Assembly (NCBI RefSeq): GCF_000208745.1
Contig: NC_030850.1
Coordinates: 32,976,599-33,040,598, forward strand
Direction: 5' to 3'
Source: Theobroma cacao
Lineage: Eukaryota > Streptophyta > Magnoliopsida > Malvales > Malvaceae
Length of the DNA stretch: 64,000 nt
Made by a program: the position numbers and the translations under genes. This document shows, one piece after another, positions 23,860 through 37,000 of this stretch. Under the pieces are notes generated by a model. The model had not been told where the DNA came from and searched no databases. It saw nothing but the letters and a program-made list of their open reading frames with translations. Positions within the stretch are counted from its first letter, which is position 1; every line of letters starts with the position of its first letter.

Positions 23860-24012
23860 TCAAAGTATCGATACTTTCTGAGCAGAATGCTTTCTACCTT
23901 CAAGATATCGATACTTTTAGTAAAGGTATTGATACTTATAGACCAAAATGCTTTTCCTAAGTTTTTTGTAAGTTAAGTATCGATACTTTCTTTGTAAGTA
24001 TCGATGCTTTCT
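23860..24012. repeat. Cluster of TATCGATAC palindromes, first group
   Basis: At least four copies of AGTATCGATACTTT or one-base variants lie about 20-50 bases apart, alternating with AATGCTTT spacers. A second group lies at 25580-25695. The pair may mark the ends of a degraded repeat element. Confidence 0.8.
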
Positions 24013-24259
24013 CTCCTATTTCTAGATTTTCATCACTTTTCAAACAAAAGAAAAAAAGGCTTTATTCCTTGATTCATCAACTCATGCTCACATCAATTTA
24101 ATCAAAATATATAGTCAATGAATAATCCTTAGATTATCTACATAACGTAAGTATCATCAATCATATTCATTTGAATGCTATAGAACAATGTTCCCTTAAT
24201 TTCCCAATTCATGCTTCATGTACTTTGCAAAATGTGATATACCAAATTTGAAAATGTTT

Positions 24260-24625
24260 TCAAAATGTGTTGGAACATGTAAACGAAACATGCAAAGGCA
24301 TGAACAAAATGTGGCAAAGCATGTAAAAAAATATGTTATGAATATGTAACCCATCAAAACATGTTAGGGACATATAACTCATAATGATGTTGGTTTCGAA
24401 ACATGTTATGGACATATAAATCATGGTGACAATGCACTTGTGATATACTGAAACACATGGAGCCAAAACATGAGCAATCAAAATATGCTAAGAGTATGCG
24501 ATTCTAATGACAATTCACTTAAATCATATTACAGCTCACAAGCCAAACAACAAAGGTTCAAAACATGCTAAAGGCATGTACTCCCAAATAACAAGTTCTT
24601 GAAACATGCTAAAGACATGTAGTTC
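24260..24625. repeat. Irregular array of AAACATG...GACAT(G/A)TA units
   Basis: Roughly seven degenerate copies of AAACATG(T/C)TA plus (A/G)GNCATGTA, spaced irregularly at 30-80 bases. It looks like a degraded minisatellite in transposon-derived DNA. No coding potential. Confidence 0.7.
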
Positions 24626-25857
24626 AATCATCAATCACAATCCAAACTCATTTCACATTTTAAAGAGAAAAAGCATTGAAAGGCTTGTTCCCCGTAAAAC
24701 TGTTTTTATATCTATATTTTTTTTTATAAGCCATAAGGATTTCATTAAAAATCAGTACTTCAATTCTATAACCCTTCAAAAAAAAAGAAGGAAAAACCAT
24801 ATTTATACGTTTTCATACATCTATATATATTTATATTTATATATCATATATATTTTTCAAAACCATATTTAAAACATGGTAAGCAATCATCATTTATTCC
24901 ACAAATTTCATATTTGATCGAAAACATACTCAATGCTACCCTTTAAAAACATGCTTATACATATCCAAATACTTTGAAAACACTGTAACCACTCACCATT
25001 TCGACTAGCATCTAATTCCTTAACACTTTCAACTCGACAACAAGCTTGATATGATTTTTCGAAACCTTCAATAGTACTTAAAAATGAGTAAACTATCACT
25101 ATTAAATTCATATCTCTCCTTAAATCCAATAGTAATTGCATTCCTTTAACTGAATCTAAACAATCTCTGTCTAACCAATGGAACAGTACTTATGTATATT
25201 TTTTAGCCATGTATTCACATCGTAATAACCTAATTTTGTTGTACACTTACCTTAGTGAGCTTGTGGTTGCAAAACCAATCAAAACCTAACATTTTAGAGA
25301 GATAAACCATTATTGGAAATAGAGTACAAGAAAACAAAGGTTGATAAGTGAAAACCTGACTTTCAAACACTTAGAAATCATATTTTCCCATTGAGATTAG
25401 TGTTGGTTTAGAGAGAGAGTGTGAGAGAAAGCTTCAGAAATAGTGCTCAAAAGGAAAGAAAAATAAGAAGAAAAGGCTTAGGGTTAAGTGTATGAGATTA
25501 GGTTACCAAAGAAGAAGTTTTGCCATTGTAAAATGATTGTTTTATCCCTTACAAATATTTTATTTTTGTATAGCCTTAGAGTGTAAGTATCGATATTTTT
25601 AAGACAAAGAGGTTTTTCTTGAGGGTTTCAAGCAGATGTATCGATACTTTTCTGGGAATTTCATTCTGTTGAACAAGTATCGATACTTTTTTAACAGAAC
25701 ATCATTTCTCTTCCAAAACAATCTCATTTTGAAGCTATCTCTTCCTTCATCCCACATGAGGTTATTAGTTTACATAATATAGATTTTCTAGCTTATAAAA
25801 CTTAAAAAATTAGTTCAAAAACACTTTTCAAAAGCTCACTAAGCTAATTTATATTAA
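24626..25857. other. Repeat-derived DNA with second TATCGATAC group
   Basis: No gene recognised. It holds AT-rich DNA and the second set of TATCGATAC copies (about 25585, 25638 and 25677). With the first group and the array at 24.3 kb, the whole of 23.2-25.8 kb is probably the remains of one or more retroelements. Matching LTR ends were not demonstrated. Confidence 0.45.
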
Positions 25858-26925
25858 GGTTGTGTTTGGTATCTTATAATGCAATGTGATTATAAGGAAT
25901 GAAATTGTAGAAAATGTGATTGCATAGAATATGATTGTTGATAAGATAAAATTGCAGCGTTTGATATATTAAGAAAAATGTGATTAAAATGCTGGGAAGA
26001 TAACATTACAGCGTTTGGTTTACAAATACTTTATTAGGAATGTAATATTAATTTTTAAAATTACCCCAATGGATTGAAATGCAAGTTTAATATATTTGTA
26101 TTTTTTTATTATAAACTTTTATATGATATCATCTCTTAAATAAAATTTTCAACAAATAATCAAGAATCAAGCAAATCCATGTTAATATTAATTAGAAAAT
26201 AACTTTATATTTGTTACTAATTTTGAAAATTTTAAAATATATTGTTATTATTAGTTTGAAGTATTCCTAAAACATTAAAAATGGAAATAATTATTTTTAG
26301 AAAAAAATCAAAAAAATAAAAAACCAAAAGAGATGTAATGAAAAAAAATTGAAAGTAAAAAAGAAATAATTTTTATTTTTAAAATTTTATTAAAAAGTAC
26401 AAAGAGGAAATAATTTTTATAAAAATTTTAAAAAACTATGAGCATAAAAAAGAATATCATCTATTTTGTCAAAAATTCTAAATATATTTTTTATTTTATG
26501 GATTTTCTAATCTTTTATAATTTCTTAAACATAAAAATTATTTCTATTTTTTATAGTTTTAAATTTTTTTAATAATTAAAAATATTTTTGGTTTTAAAAA
26601 GTTTTTAGAATCTCTAAAAATTAAAAAAATATGTTTTTCCAAAATTTATATTTTTTTCAAAAATTTGAAAATATTTTTAACTTTTTAAATTTTTATAACG
26701 TGATGCAAATTAAATTTTAAAATTTTATTGATTGAAGAGGGGCAAAAGTGTCAAATCAAGTTTGATAACATTGCAGAATACGTTTTAAAATGAGATTGCT
26801 TTGATTTTTTAGTGCAATCACATTACATCCATTGACTATAATGTGATTATATTACAATCTTATATTGTATTGGTTTGTTTCAAAACAAACATTGTAATAT
26901 AATTTTACTAAACAGATGGTAAAGA
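25858..26925. mobile_element. Probable non-autonomous DNA transposon, about 1.07 kb, coding-free
   Basis: The left end has TGTGTTTGGTATCTTATAATG and the right end, reverse-complemented, has ATTACAATGTTTGTTTTG, so the ends are imperfectly inverted. Near-terminal repeats of AATGTGATTA and GCAATCACATTA are also inverted. The interior is extremely A/T-rich with no ORF. Ends carrying a GTGTTTGGTA type motif are common in plant MITE-like elements. The boundaries and superfamily are uncertain, and a target-site duplication was not confirmed. Confidence 0.5.
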
Positions 26926-29900
26926 ATATGCGTACACATTCCTGATACCAAAAGGCACCTAATATTCTCTAGATTGAAATCAAGGGTTTCATCTAGATTG
27001 GTTGGTGGACTATGTCCAGGACCATAAGAAATAAGAGTTAAGGAGAGGAGTGTAATGGATCCCCCAATGATGAGAAATTGAAATTTAACGTAAATAGTTT
27101 AGCTAGAGGGTAACCAAGACTAGCAGGTTGCGGGGGAGTTTTTAAGGATAGTAACAGTAGTGTTGTTGTTGTTCCTGGAAGGAATGTGACTTTATTTACT
27201 CTTTTCCTTCATTGCCTTTCCTTGTATAGTCCTTTTTGAATGCCTCTGTTCATTTTATGGAAAGATTCATAGCTATATTTAGAAGCAGCGTTAGCCAATT
27301 TTTGTTAGAAGGGTTAAAGACAAAAGAGAAATAAAGGTTAAAATTTTTTAAAATTAATACATTGCATTTAAACAACAATGAAAAAATTTGTAGCGGAAAA
27401 TAAGTTTACATAACATATAAATCAAATGGAATAAGAAAAAAAATTTACAAAAAAGGTTGTGCTCGATAATGTTTTCTACATTCATAAAATATAATACATA
27501 AAATATAAATAGTTAAATACGATATATAAAATTTCACACAATAATTAAATAATATAAATAAAAAATAAAAAAAATTATTTTATCCAAGTTCACAAGATCA
27601 TAAATCTCCCCTTTAAAGAATTAATAAAATAAAAGAACTAAAAAAGAGGAGAAAGAAAAAAAGAAAGAGTGGGAGATAGAAGTGTGAATAAATTTAAATT
27701 AGAATAACATTGATTAGGGCTTGTAGGGTCACTTTATTATTTATTATCTATATTAATTATTAAATAAAAAAATTATTTTTAAAAACATTAAAAATATATA
27801 ATAAATAAAATATATCAAAATTTTTGAGAGAATCACAGCCTCCATAAATATACTACTCTCCAAGATTATTAAAAATATATATTTAATAGTTAAAAATTTT
27901 CAAAGATTTTGAAGGGACCATGCAATACCACTCTCTGCCCCTGGCTATACTTGTATATGAACTTAGGATGTCGCAATTCTAATTTTGTTAGAAGGGACGT
28001 GTGTTCTCTGGCTTATTTCAGTGACCTTTTGTTATAGTGAGCAGTGACCAAGACTGCAATAGTGTTGGTAAATATTTTGATATAAATGGTAAATAGTAAA
28101 TTTTTGAACCTAATCAATTAGTTAATTATCTTTAAAAATATAAATTTAAATTATTAAAAATAAGTAATTTAAATCATTTCATAATCTTTAATAAATTAAA
28201 TTACATGATCGCGATTTAAGAAGAGGCATTACAATGCAATTTAAAAAAGCGAAAAGAGTTACTAAACAAAAAGATTCAAGAGCTCAAATTTGTTGCCATT
28301 TTATATTTTTGAATAAATTTAAAATTATTGTGCATTTAAATATTTAATTTATTAATTAATATATGACCTATTTATTTAAAGAATAAGGATAAAATCTCTC
28401 TTCTCTAAATTTTCAAAGAAAAAAACCTTAGAATTGTTGCCCACGTATGCAGCCAGCAATCATAAAAAAACCTAGTAAGCAGAACCACAAAATTTTATTC
28501 AGGCCTTGCCCTTGCCTGTGTGTGATTATCGTTTACATGGTAGCTCTTGCCTTCGTCCTCATCTTAGGCAGCTAATTTTTGACATGCTGTCACTTCTATC
28601 TTTATTCCTCTGGTTGCCTTAATTGTGCAGCACAAAAAGGTTCATTTCTATCATTTGTCCTGTTCTCTCTTCTAGTTCATGCCTACCTACAGCTGATTTA
28701 GCCCAAAAAACAAAAAGAAAGAAAAATCCCTATCTAGAGTCTAGACTTTCAGAAAAGCCTAAAGCTTTTCCAAACTGCCCAAGTTTATCTCTTACACCTA
28801 ACTCTGATTTTTATTTTTTTACCCAAAATTTCATAGTACGAAACCCATCTGGCAAATCAATCTTAGACTTGGGCGCACTCGGCTTTTACACAAAACTCCA
28901 AGCCCCATTTTCTTATTTTTATTTTTTTCTTCTTTTTTTGACCATTGTTAGGATAGAATCGAAACCACGTCTAGTATTATATGTCAACATATGTGGCCCA
29001 ACTCCATCTGCCCATCCCCATCCAGCATCCTTAATCACTCAACGTCACGGTCAGGTGGAAGGAAGTATGAAAGAAAAAGAAGCACATTTGGTTAAGTAGC
29101 GACTAGTTATAAACGACGAGTAGGTACCTTTGAAGAGTCCAACATAAAATGAAAGGTGAGACCCCAATCTGACTCCCCACAAATACAATTAGTCCATGCA
29201 ATTATGGAAGAGTTTTAATAATTTTGGGTGTGATGACAAAAGCAAAGATGCATGCGTGCATGGCCTAGAGATGTATAGCATAGATTTTAATGCAAAGTTT
29301 TAAGGCGAGGAACTATAATGTCAGATGATGGTGGTCCAATTAAACGTGCATATGCTTAATATTGTCGACCCCCACCAAAGATATAAAGCAGAGAAGAATT
29401 GACTGTAATGCTACATATTGCGTAGGTTATATCATGTAGAATAAAGTTCATCTGTTTCCATCCATCGCATCTATATATTGCAATCACTCAACTGGCCATT
29501 AGTTTTTTGGTTCAAGCCGAATAAAACCAAAAAGAAGGTCACGTGATGATGATGACTACCTACTATATATTGCCATATTCTTTTATCTTTTAATATAAGA
29601 TTACAGGAATAATACTATAGTAGAATTAATGTTATTTTTGCAATAATAAGCTTTCTAATTAAACTGTTTTAAGGCCTTGTCTCCCACCACATTGATCCTC
29701 TTAAACGAGACATGAGACTAGTGCTGTGAGGAGCGCATCGGCCGCTCTCTCTCTCTCTCTTTGGCATAACCAAAATAAAAAAAAAATAGGGGATCTTATT
29801 CTTGTTTGTTCCTTCCTGACTTGTTTTAATTGGGAGGAGTTGGGTGAGAGTGGAATGCTTTAGGGCAGGAGCAATATACTGAAAGTGAAATATGAAGTAC

Positions 29901-31095
29901 GGAGGCAGGGAGTGGACGGCCGACCACCTGATAATTGAACTTTATTCTGATTATGTGAACAAAAGCGTGATCCACATGCACTTTGGAAAAGTGGGTCATT
30001 TTGGTGGGTGTTCGGCTATGTATGGCCTAAGAGGTAGATACACTTTTTCATGTGGCTTTGGTTTCACATTTGGTTGGAAAGGATATAACCAAAACAAATT
30101 CTACCACCACAATGCCTGGTCTCGCTTTAACTTGAAGACGCAAAATTCCTTTTGATTTTGTGGGGAGATTGTTGACAAGATGATGTCAAGTCCGCCCCCA
30201 ATAAGGCTAAAATTCATCGAACTGTAAAGTTATTACCCCTTTCGGTGGGTAAACCGAATCCTTTTATTTCTTCTTTACTCTTATTTGATTGCTGCAATGT
30301 ACATCGACTTCACATCGTCTTCACATCGTCCACAGCTCTTGCCACTAGTATCACGAGGTTCTTCTCTTTGGTGAAAATGAAAGAACATTATTCTTCACAA
30401 ATAAAAATATACACTTGCATATTAAATCAATCTATCGACTTCTTATATGGAGTGACTTGACTTGACTCTTTTTGGAATTTCTTTGCTTGCCTGAAGTACC
30501 CGCTGTTCCTCCTTTGAGCCAATGGAGGAGTCAGATGATAATGTGTGCACTGTCATGTATGGTAGCAGCATCGACCTTTTTCATTAAAGTGAACACGTTT
30601 TTTCCCCTATTCTCCAATTCTCATTTCAAGGCTTCCTCTTTACAGGCTGCAGGCCTATGGACATTAAAATTGGTCTGCAACTATACCTAAACCTGTTGCG
30701 GAACCCATTTCTGGGATGCCTAGCCCATCATGAAATGGGAATCCGTATACATTTTTGGTCCATTTAGCATTTGGCCCAGTGAAATCTGAAGCCGAAACTT
30801 ATGCTTAATAATACAAGCACTGAATTCAAATCTTCTATTATTGAAAGCTTTTTGTCTCGTAACCCTTTTCCCTCCTTTAAATTGCATTGCAATCTGTAGT
30901 TATTGTAATAACGAAAAGGGTAGCTAAACATGATTTATTGACAGCCAACTAGGCATCAAACCAAACCTGCGGTTTACAGTAAGTAATCTTGGCCATAAAA
31001 GCCTCACCTGGACACGAGTACATGAACTCAACGACATACATAATCTCGAACGCATTATACTTAAAACATAAATCATACATACTTGCCGCACATTT
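26926..31095. other. AT-rich intergenic DNA, no gene recognised
   Basis: The longest frame (28623-29099, 158 codons) opens with TTG, not ATG, has no domain and a low-complexity composition, so it is not called. A (CT)n run lies at about 29746-29761. The remainder is low-complexity A/T sequence with nothing supportable. Confidence 0.45.
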
Positions 31096-31330
31096 TCAGA
31101 ATCACCACTAGGCTAAGAACATATTATCCCTATGCACCCCAAACTTTGCCAGAGAGTCTGCCAATGTATTACCTTCTCTGCAAGTACGAGTAAATTCGAA
31201 GTTCCCTACCTCTTGAAGATGGCTGTCAATTTCGTTGAAGATCTGCTACAGTTTCCTTGGTCTCCGTTCCACCTGAGTTAAAGCTCTGCGAAATTGGAGT
31301 CTTGCACTTCTAATGGACCAAAAAGCAGCC
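31096..31330 (-). mobile_element. RNase H domain relic of a LINE-type reverse transcriptase
   Basis: On the minus strand a stretch reads EIDSHLQEVGNFEFTRTC then REGNTLADSLAKFGV, with a stop upstream of it. This matches the C-terminal RNase H-like domain of plant LINE polyproteins, whose hallmark is a REGN-x2-AD-x-LA pattern. Only this short piece survives, on the opposite strand from the LINE relic at 22.5 kb. Confidence 0.75.
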
Positions 31331-33500
31331 CCCTAATCACACCATCAGCATCTCTTAAATCCCCCAACATTTATTTCAAAATATCAACCGAGGATAACCT
31401 GTGACATAATGATTTTATTTTAATTTTGGTTCATGCCTATTGCAAGTTGTATTTAGTTACATTCACATATCATTTTAGAAACCATTTTAATCATATTTGT
31501 ACTGTAACGTAAGAGTTTTCATTTTTTGTGTACATGGAAACCTTTTAGTAATATGATCACCTAGCAATTAGACATAATTATGTTTAGTGTAACAGCAACT
31601 TGAATCAGTTGAATCTGGAGTAGGAAGTTTGGAACATCTGTTGGTTAGAATTCATCTATTTTCTGACTACATGCAAACTTCGTGCAATCTCCTTGTACAA
31701 GGAGATCAGGACAGGCTGCATATCCCAGAAAACCTGAATAAATTTTGCTCATCAGAATTCTAATTGATCATATCCCATGGTGGTGGAGCCAAACCAGTGA
31801 GAATCGATGGCGTATAAACGTCTGAACGTTCACTGCTTAATGTTAATGGAATCAGTTAATAAACCAATTAATCTCTTGCGAGAGATTGGTCCCTGACAGC
31901 CCCCACCCTCTTGGATGGATGTGTTGCTCTAGCTAGTCGTGATGCTTCCTTTAGCAGGATAATAATAAATGGATCCCATGATATTTCTTTATCAACTTTT
32001 CCCGCCTGGTTAAATTGTTTGCGATCACTTTCTCAGGTTCAGCGAACGCATATTTGATGTCAACTTGTTTGCATGAAAATGACTTAATATTTTGCATCTT
32101 CGCTTTTTTGTTTTCTCTCATGAGTGGTGAGGTCCGAAGCATTTTGCAGGGGTCAACCAACACCCCGCCCCCTCATTCAAAAGCTTGGACATTAATTACC
32201 TTATGGTCTCAGTTGAGTCCACCAACCTCCATAACTTTCTAAAATGCCTTTGCCATCACACATGGCTTAGATTTCTACCCTTTTGGTATGGCACTGAACA
32301 TAAATTATAAGCAGGCAAACTGGTTAAATTTTCTTGTTCATGATAACCCGTACTTCTGTTTTTTAGTTCATCACTCTTGTTTCCCCGTTTAGGATCAAAC
32401 GAGATGGAGTATCAAAAGTGTAAAGGAGTTTTGTCGTCCAGAAAATTGCTTCGAAGTTCAAACCCAAGCATTAAATGGTGGTCTGAGATTCCACAGAGGA
32501 AAGAGTCGAAACTTCACAATTCCCCACCGCCATTTAATCCCCAAACTAATACGCAAAAGCATAAGTCAGTCCCAAATGACCCAGAATGAGTAAAAGGTCA
32601 ACACACAATTTTTTATTTAATTGAATAAATTTCTTCCTAATGATGGTTTAAAGACAGTTATTAAGGTTAATTATATGCCAAAGTAATTCTAACAAACATT
32701 CTTCAAGTGCATGTTCAAAGCATTTCCTCACGGAATGTGTGAGAAATGAATGCAAATATTGAATGAGGAGAGGCAAAAAAAAAAAGGCAGAAGGGAAAAT
32801 CATGGATCAATTAATATGCCAAATAGAAACTGGCCCCGCGAATTCACCCAATCACTACACGAAAGGCCATTTAGTTGGTCCCACCGAGGAAGATCTCGTA
32901 GGATAAAAATATTCAGCCTGATCTAGGGAATTATTCCCTTTCCTCATTTTCTTGATCTGCATTTTAATGGGAATAAATCAAACGGCTCAGAATGTTCCAT
33001 CATCTTTGACCTTTGAATTCCTCCCTAGGATAGCCTTAAACTAGCTTTTCCCCATCCCCCCGATGCTGGATTCCACGAGTGGGCTCCGTTTTCTTGACAA
33101 GTGTCCCTTTCGTTTTTTCTTATTATAAAAATTGCTCTTCTCCATGTTTTTTTCTTTGCAAAAACTGGGAAGTTGGAAAGCAGAGAACCTTAAAACCCCC
33201 CACTCCCTACGCTAACACAAGTAAACGACATAGTTCCAAAAACCCTATCCTACCATCCACTCACAAATCACCACGTAATCCCTAAACCCTTTCTACGATA
33301 AACGTGGCATAATACGTTTGGCTGAATCACGTGAAGCACTGTCGCTCTACACTTTCGAGTTTGGAAAGGAAAAAAGAAAAACAGAACCGCCTCAAGTAAA
33401 AGAAGTTTCTTTGTAAGATAAAATTCATTTCGTAAGGGAAAAAGGAAAAGAGAAAACCCATATTTTTGGGCTTTTTATTTTTCTTTTTGCCCGTTTCTTT
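31331..33500. other. Intergenic DNA upstream of DCL1
   Basis: Several frames of 60-75 codons occur without recognisable domains. The part nearest 33500 is likely the distal DCL1 promoter; it contains a TCACGTGA palindrome near 33327, a possible bHLH/bZIP site. No RNA gene or transposon protein was recognised. Confidence 0.4.
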
Positions 33501-33503
33501 TTC

Positions 33504-33510
33504 TATATAT
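33504..33510 (+). promoter_or_regulatory. TATA-like box candidate for DCL1
   Basis: TATATAT sits in TTTCTATATATCTTTC, about 560 bases upstream of the DCL1 ATG. A start site some 30 bases downstream would give a leader of about 540 bases unless an intron is present. Inference from position only. Confidence 0.3.
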
Positions 33511-33570
33511 CTTTCAGCGAAAGAACAGAGCAAACACCCAGAAGCAGAGAGAGAGGCAAGCAAAGCAGAT

Positions 33571-33612
33571 ATGGAAAGAAAAAGAGAGAGAGAGAGAAAG
33601 GCACACGCTTGA
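33571..33612 (+). promoter_or_regulatory. Upstream ORF 1 in the presumed DCL1 leader
   Basis: ATG at 33571 opens 13 codons (MERKRERERKAHA) ending in TGA. It is an upstream ORF only if transcription starts before it. Confidence 0.35.
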
Positions 33613-33758
33613 AAGGAGGAGTCAAAAGAAAAGAGAAAAGGAAGATAACAGAATAGGCGTTGATAGACCGTGGAATCTAAGAATCACACACGAAGTTTTG
33701 GTGGGGGTGCTCGTTTTTATTTATTTTTTTATTTTTCCCATTTTGTTTCTCTTTTTAA

Positions 33759-33776
33759 ATGAATCCCCTTCCTTAA
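33759..33776 (+). promoter_or_regulatory. Upstream ORF 2 in the presumed DCL1 leader
   Basis: ATG at 33759 opens the five-codon frame MNPLP, ending in TAA. It lies 298 bases upstream of the main ATG, and no further ATG was seen between them. Confidence 0.35.
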
Positions 33777-34073
33777 CTAAATTTCTTGCGTGTTTCCTGC
33801 GGTCTATCTACTCTTATCTGTGTCTTCACTAACTCTTCTTTTTCATCTCTCTGACCTTTTTTTTATTTTCATCAGAACTCTTGCCTCTCTCAAAAACCCA
33901 ATCAAGATCCTTCGTTTTCTTTTCAAGTTCTTTCTTTTTCTTTCTGGGTTGTCTTTATAATTCTTGTTCGCCTTGGTTTCTTTTCTTTTTTGGGTTTTTT
34001 TGTTGTTTCAAAGATTTCAGCGTTTTGCTACTATCTTGAAGTGAGAATATCGTAATATTTTAATAATATATTA

Positions 34074-37000
34074 ATGGAGGATGAGGGTAGGGTTTCTGGT
34101 AGTAATGGGTCATCTTACTGGCTGGATGCTTGTGAGGACATTTCATGTGACCTTATTAATGATTTTGTTGATTTTGATGCTCCTATAGTTCAAGAATCAG
34201 TTGACAATGCTTCCAATCAAGATTTCTTTGGAGGAATTGATCACATTCTTGATAGCATCAAGAACGGGGGTGGCCTTCCTCCAGTAGGTAACAACAATAA
34301 TAATAGCTCCGTTGTCAATGGTGATGGAATTCAAGATTCTATTGTCGGAGATGGATGGTTTCAGAATGAGCCATCTGGGGTTTCCAAGAATTTAGCTGAG
34401 AACTCGGTTCCACCGCCTAATGGTGTTGAAAAGAACAACCTTGAAAGTAAAGGGCAGGAGAAGAATTGTGAAAATAGTAATTGGAATTTGTTTGATTATT
34501 CTTCTAAGGAGAATGGAGTGCATAGGGAGGACAAAAGTTCTTGTGAGTCAAGGGATAGGGGTTTGGATAGTGAAGAGAAGTGTGGCAAGAGGGCTCGTGT
34601 GAATGGTTCCAAGAATGATAGGCAGTATCCAAGTAGAGGGCAATATTACCCCAGGGATAGGGAGAGGTGTTCTGCTAGAAAACGAGTTCGCGATTGGGAT
34701 GAATTTGATAGGAGAGATAGGGAGCATGTTAGGAGAAGAGAGCATTATAATGGTAGTAGTAGGAGGGATGGGAGAGATAGGGAACGGAGAGATAGAGAAC
34801 CAAGGGGTTATTGGGAAAGGGATCGATCAGGGTCCAATGAGGTGGTTTTTAGATTGGGTACTTGGGAAGCAGACCGGTACAGAGAAGGGAAGGCAGCTAA
34901 TGACAAAAGTCAGGAATGCAATGGAAAGATAGAGAAGAAAGTTGAACAGCCTAAGGAAAAACTTTTGGAGGAGCAGGCTCGTCAGTATCAGTTGGATGTT
35001 CTTGAACAGGCAAAAAAGAAAAATACAATTGCATTTCTTGAAACAGGGGCAGGGAAGACACTCATTGCTGTTCTCCTCATCAAAAGTATTTGTGATGATT
35101 TGCAAAAGCAAAAGAAAAAAATGCTCTCTGTCTTTTTGGTTCCTAAAGTTCCACTAGTTTATCAGGTAGTAAAATTTGTGGAGTTTTTATGCACTTTCTA
35201 AGATATGATGGGTTCCATGGTTTGACATTCAGTTGTCCTTATTATATTCATTGGCTTTCTTCAGCAAGCTGAAGTTATTCGTGAGCGAACTGGTTATCAA
35301 GTGGGTCATTATTGTGGAGAGATGGGTCAAGATTTCTGGGATGCTCGAAGGTGGCAGCGTGAGTTTGAAACAAAACAGGTAGCTTTTCAAATTCTTTTCT
35401 GTGAAAGCTTCTGCTTGACTGTCATCTTGAGCTTTTCTTTCATGTTCTAATTAGTTTTCTTATTCTACTGATATGGTAGTACTTGTGTGTTTTTGGTGCT
35501 AGTCATTGGTAATCCAGTATCTTTCTGTAGTAATTTTTAGCTATGACATTGTAATGAGCATTAAACAAAATGTTTGTATATCCAGTCTGTGGGACGCTTT
35601 TGCTATACCCAGCTTTATCTCAGTAGTTTATCAGCAATTACCTGACTTAGATTAGATTTTTGAATCAAAGTACTTTTAGCTCAATTCAAGTTAGTAGGAA
35701 TGGGATGATATAGGTATAGTTTTCGAATTCTAGGAAGATCCTTATATGCAACTTTCTAGAATTGGTATTTTGTGGATAATAACAGTAGTATACCCTTTGA
35801 CCCATTTTAGTAGGAATAGAGGAAGAAAACGGAGGAAAGCTCTGAACTGAAAGTCATGTCAGCACCTTAATATTAAACAGACGTAGTTCTACCATATGAT
35901 GCACAATCAAGTGAAAGTAGGCTGTATTTGATATTTTGGTTGGATAGAGAATTTCTATTTCTTTGGTACTTTTTGACAAGGTATTATAGGCTGCCACATT
36001 CTTGTCATTCCGCATGTAATTGAGCAATTTCTAGTGTGCTGTTTAACATCCAAGTGTCCTACAATATCTTTTTTGAGCCTTCTGGAGCTGTTGATTTTGC
36101 ATATGCGAGTAATTGTTTCAATTTATGGTTAAGATGATTCTTAATGTAGGGGGCTGCTGAGTGTATAAATAAGAGAAATCACTTTTATTTATGACAACTT
36201 TATTTGTTGGTGCTGTAACTTGAAATTATTTCTTGATTTACTCAATTGATGTTTTCTTGTAGGTTTTAGTTATGACAGCTCAGATTCTGCTGAATATTTT
36301 GAGGCACAGCATAATTAAAATGGAAGCAATCAATCTTCTAATTCTGGATGAATGTCATCATGCTGTGAAGAAACATCCTTATTCACTGGTGATGTCTGAA
36401 TTCTATCACACCACGCCAAAGGAGAATAGACCTTCTGTTTTTGGGATGACTGCTTCTCCTGTGAACTTGAAGGGTATATTTTTATTTTCTTGTAGTGGGT
36501 CTTTCTTCTAATTTATATTTTTTTGAGACTAAGGAGCATCTCACTCGCAAAAATTTTCTTTTAGTTGGTTGTAAGATTTGCTCCCTAACACAAATATTTC
36601 TGAATTGTTATATTCAGGCGTTTCAAGTCAAGTTGATTGTGCAATAAAGATTCGTAATCTAGAAAGTAAACTGGATTCTGTAGTCTGTACAATAAAAGAC
36701 CGCAAGGAACTTGAGAGACATGTGCCAATGCCCTCAGAAATTGTGGTTGAGTATGACAAAGCGGCCAGTTTATGGTCCCTTCATGAACAAATAAAACAAA
36801 TGGAAGTGGCAGTTGAAGAAGCTGCGCAGTCAAGCTCTAGGAGAAGTAAATGGCAGTTCATGGGAGCTAGAGATGCAGGAGCCAAGGAAGAGCTCCGCCA
36901 AGTTTATGGTGTCTCTGAAAGAACAGAAAGTGATGGAGCTGCTAATTTGATTCAAAAGTTGAGGGCCATTAATTATGCACTTGGTGAACTGGGTCAATGG

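Noticed and set aside
24260..24625. CRISPR-like spaced repeats
   Set aside because: Repeat units are degenerate and spacing is irregular, and the window is plant nuclear DNA. It is a decayed minisatellite.
28623..29099. 158-codon open frame on the plus strand
   Set aside because: It begins with TTG, not ATG, is low-complexity and Ser/Phe/Lys-rich, and matches no family I know. Probably chance.
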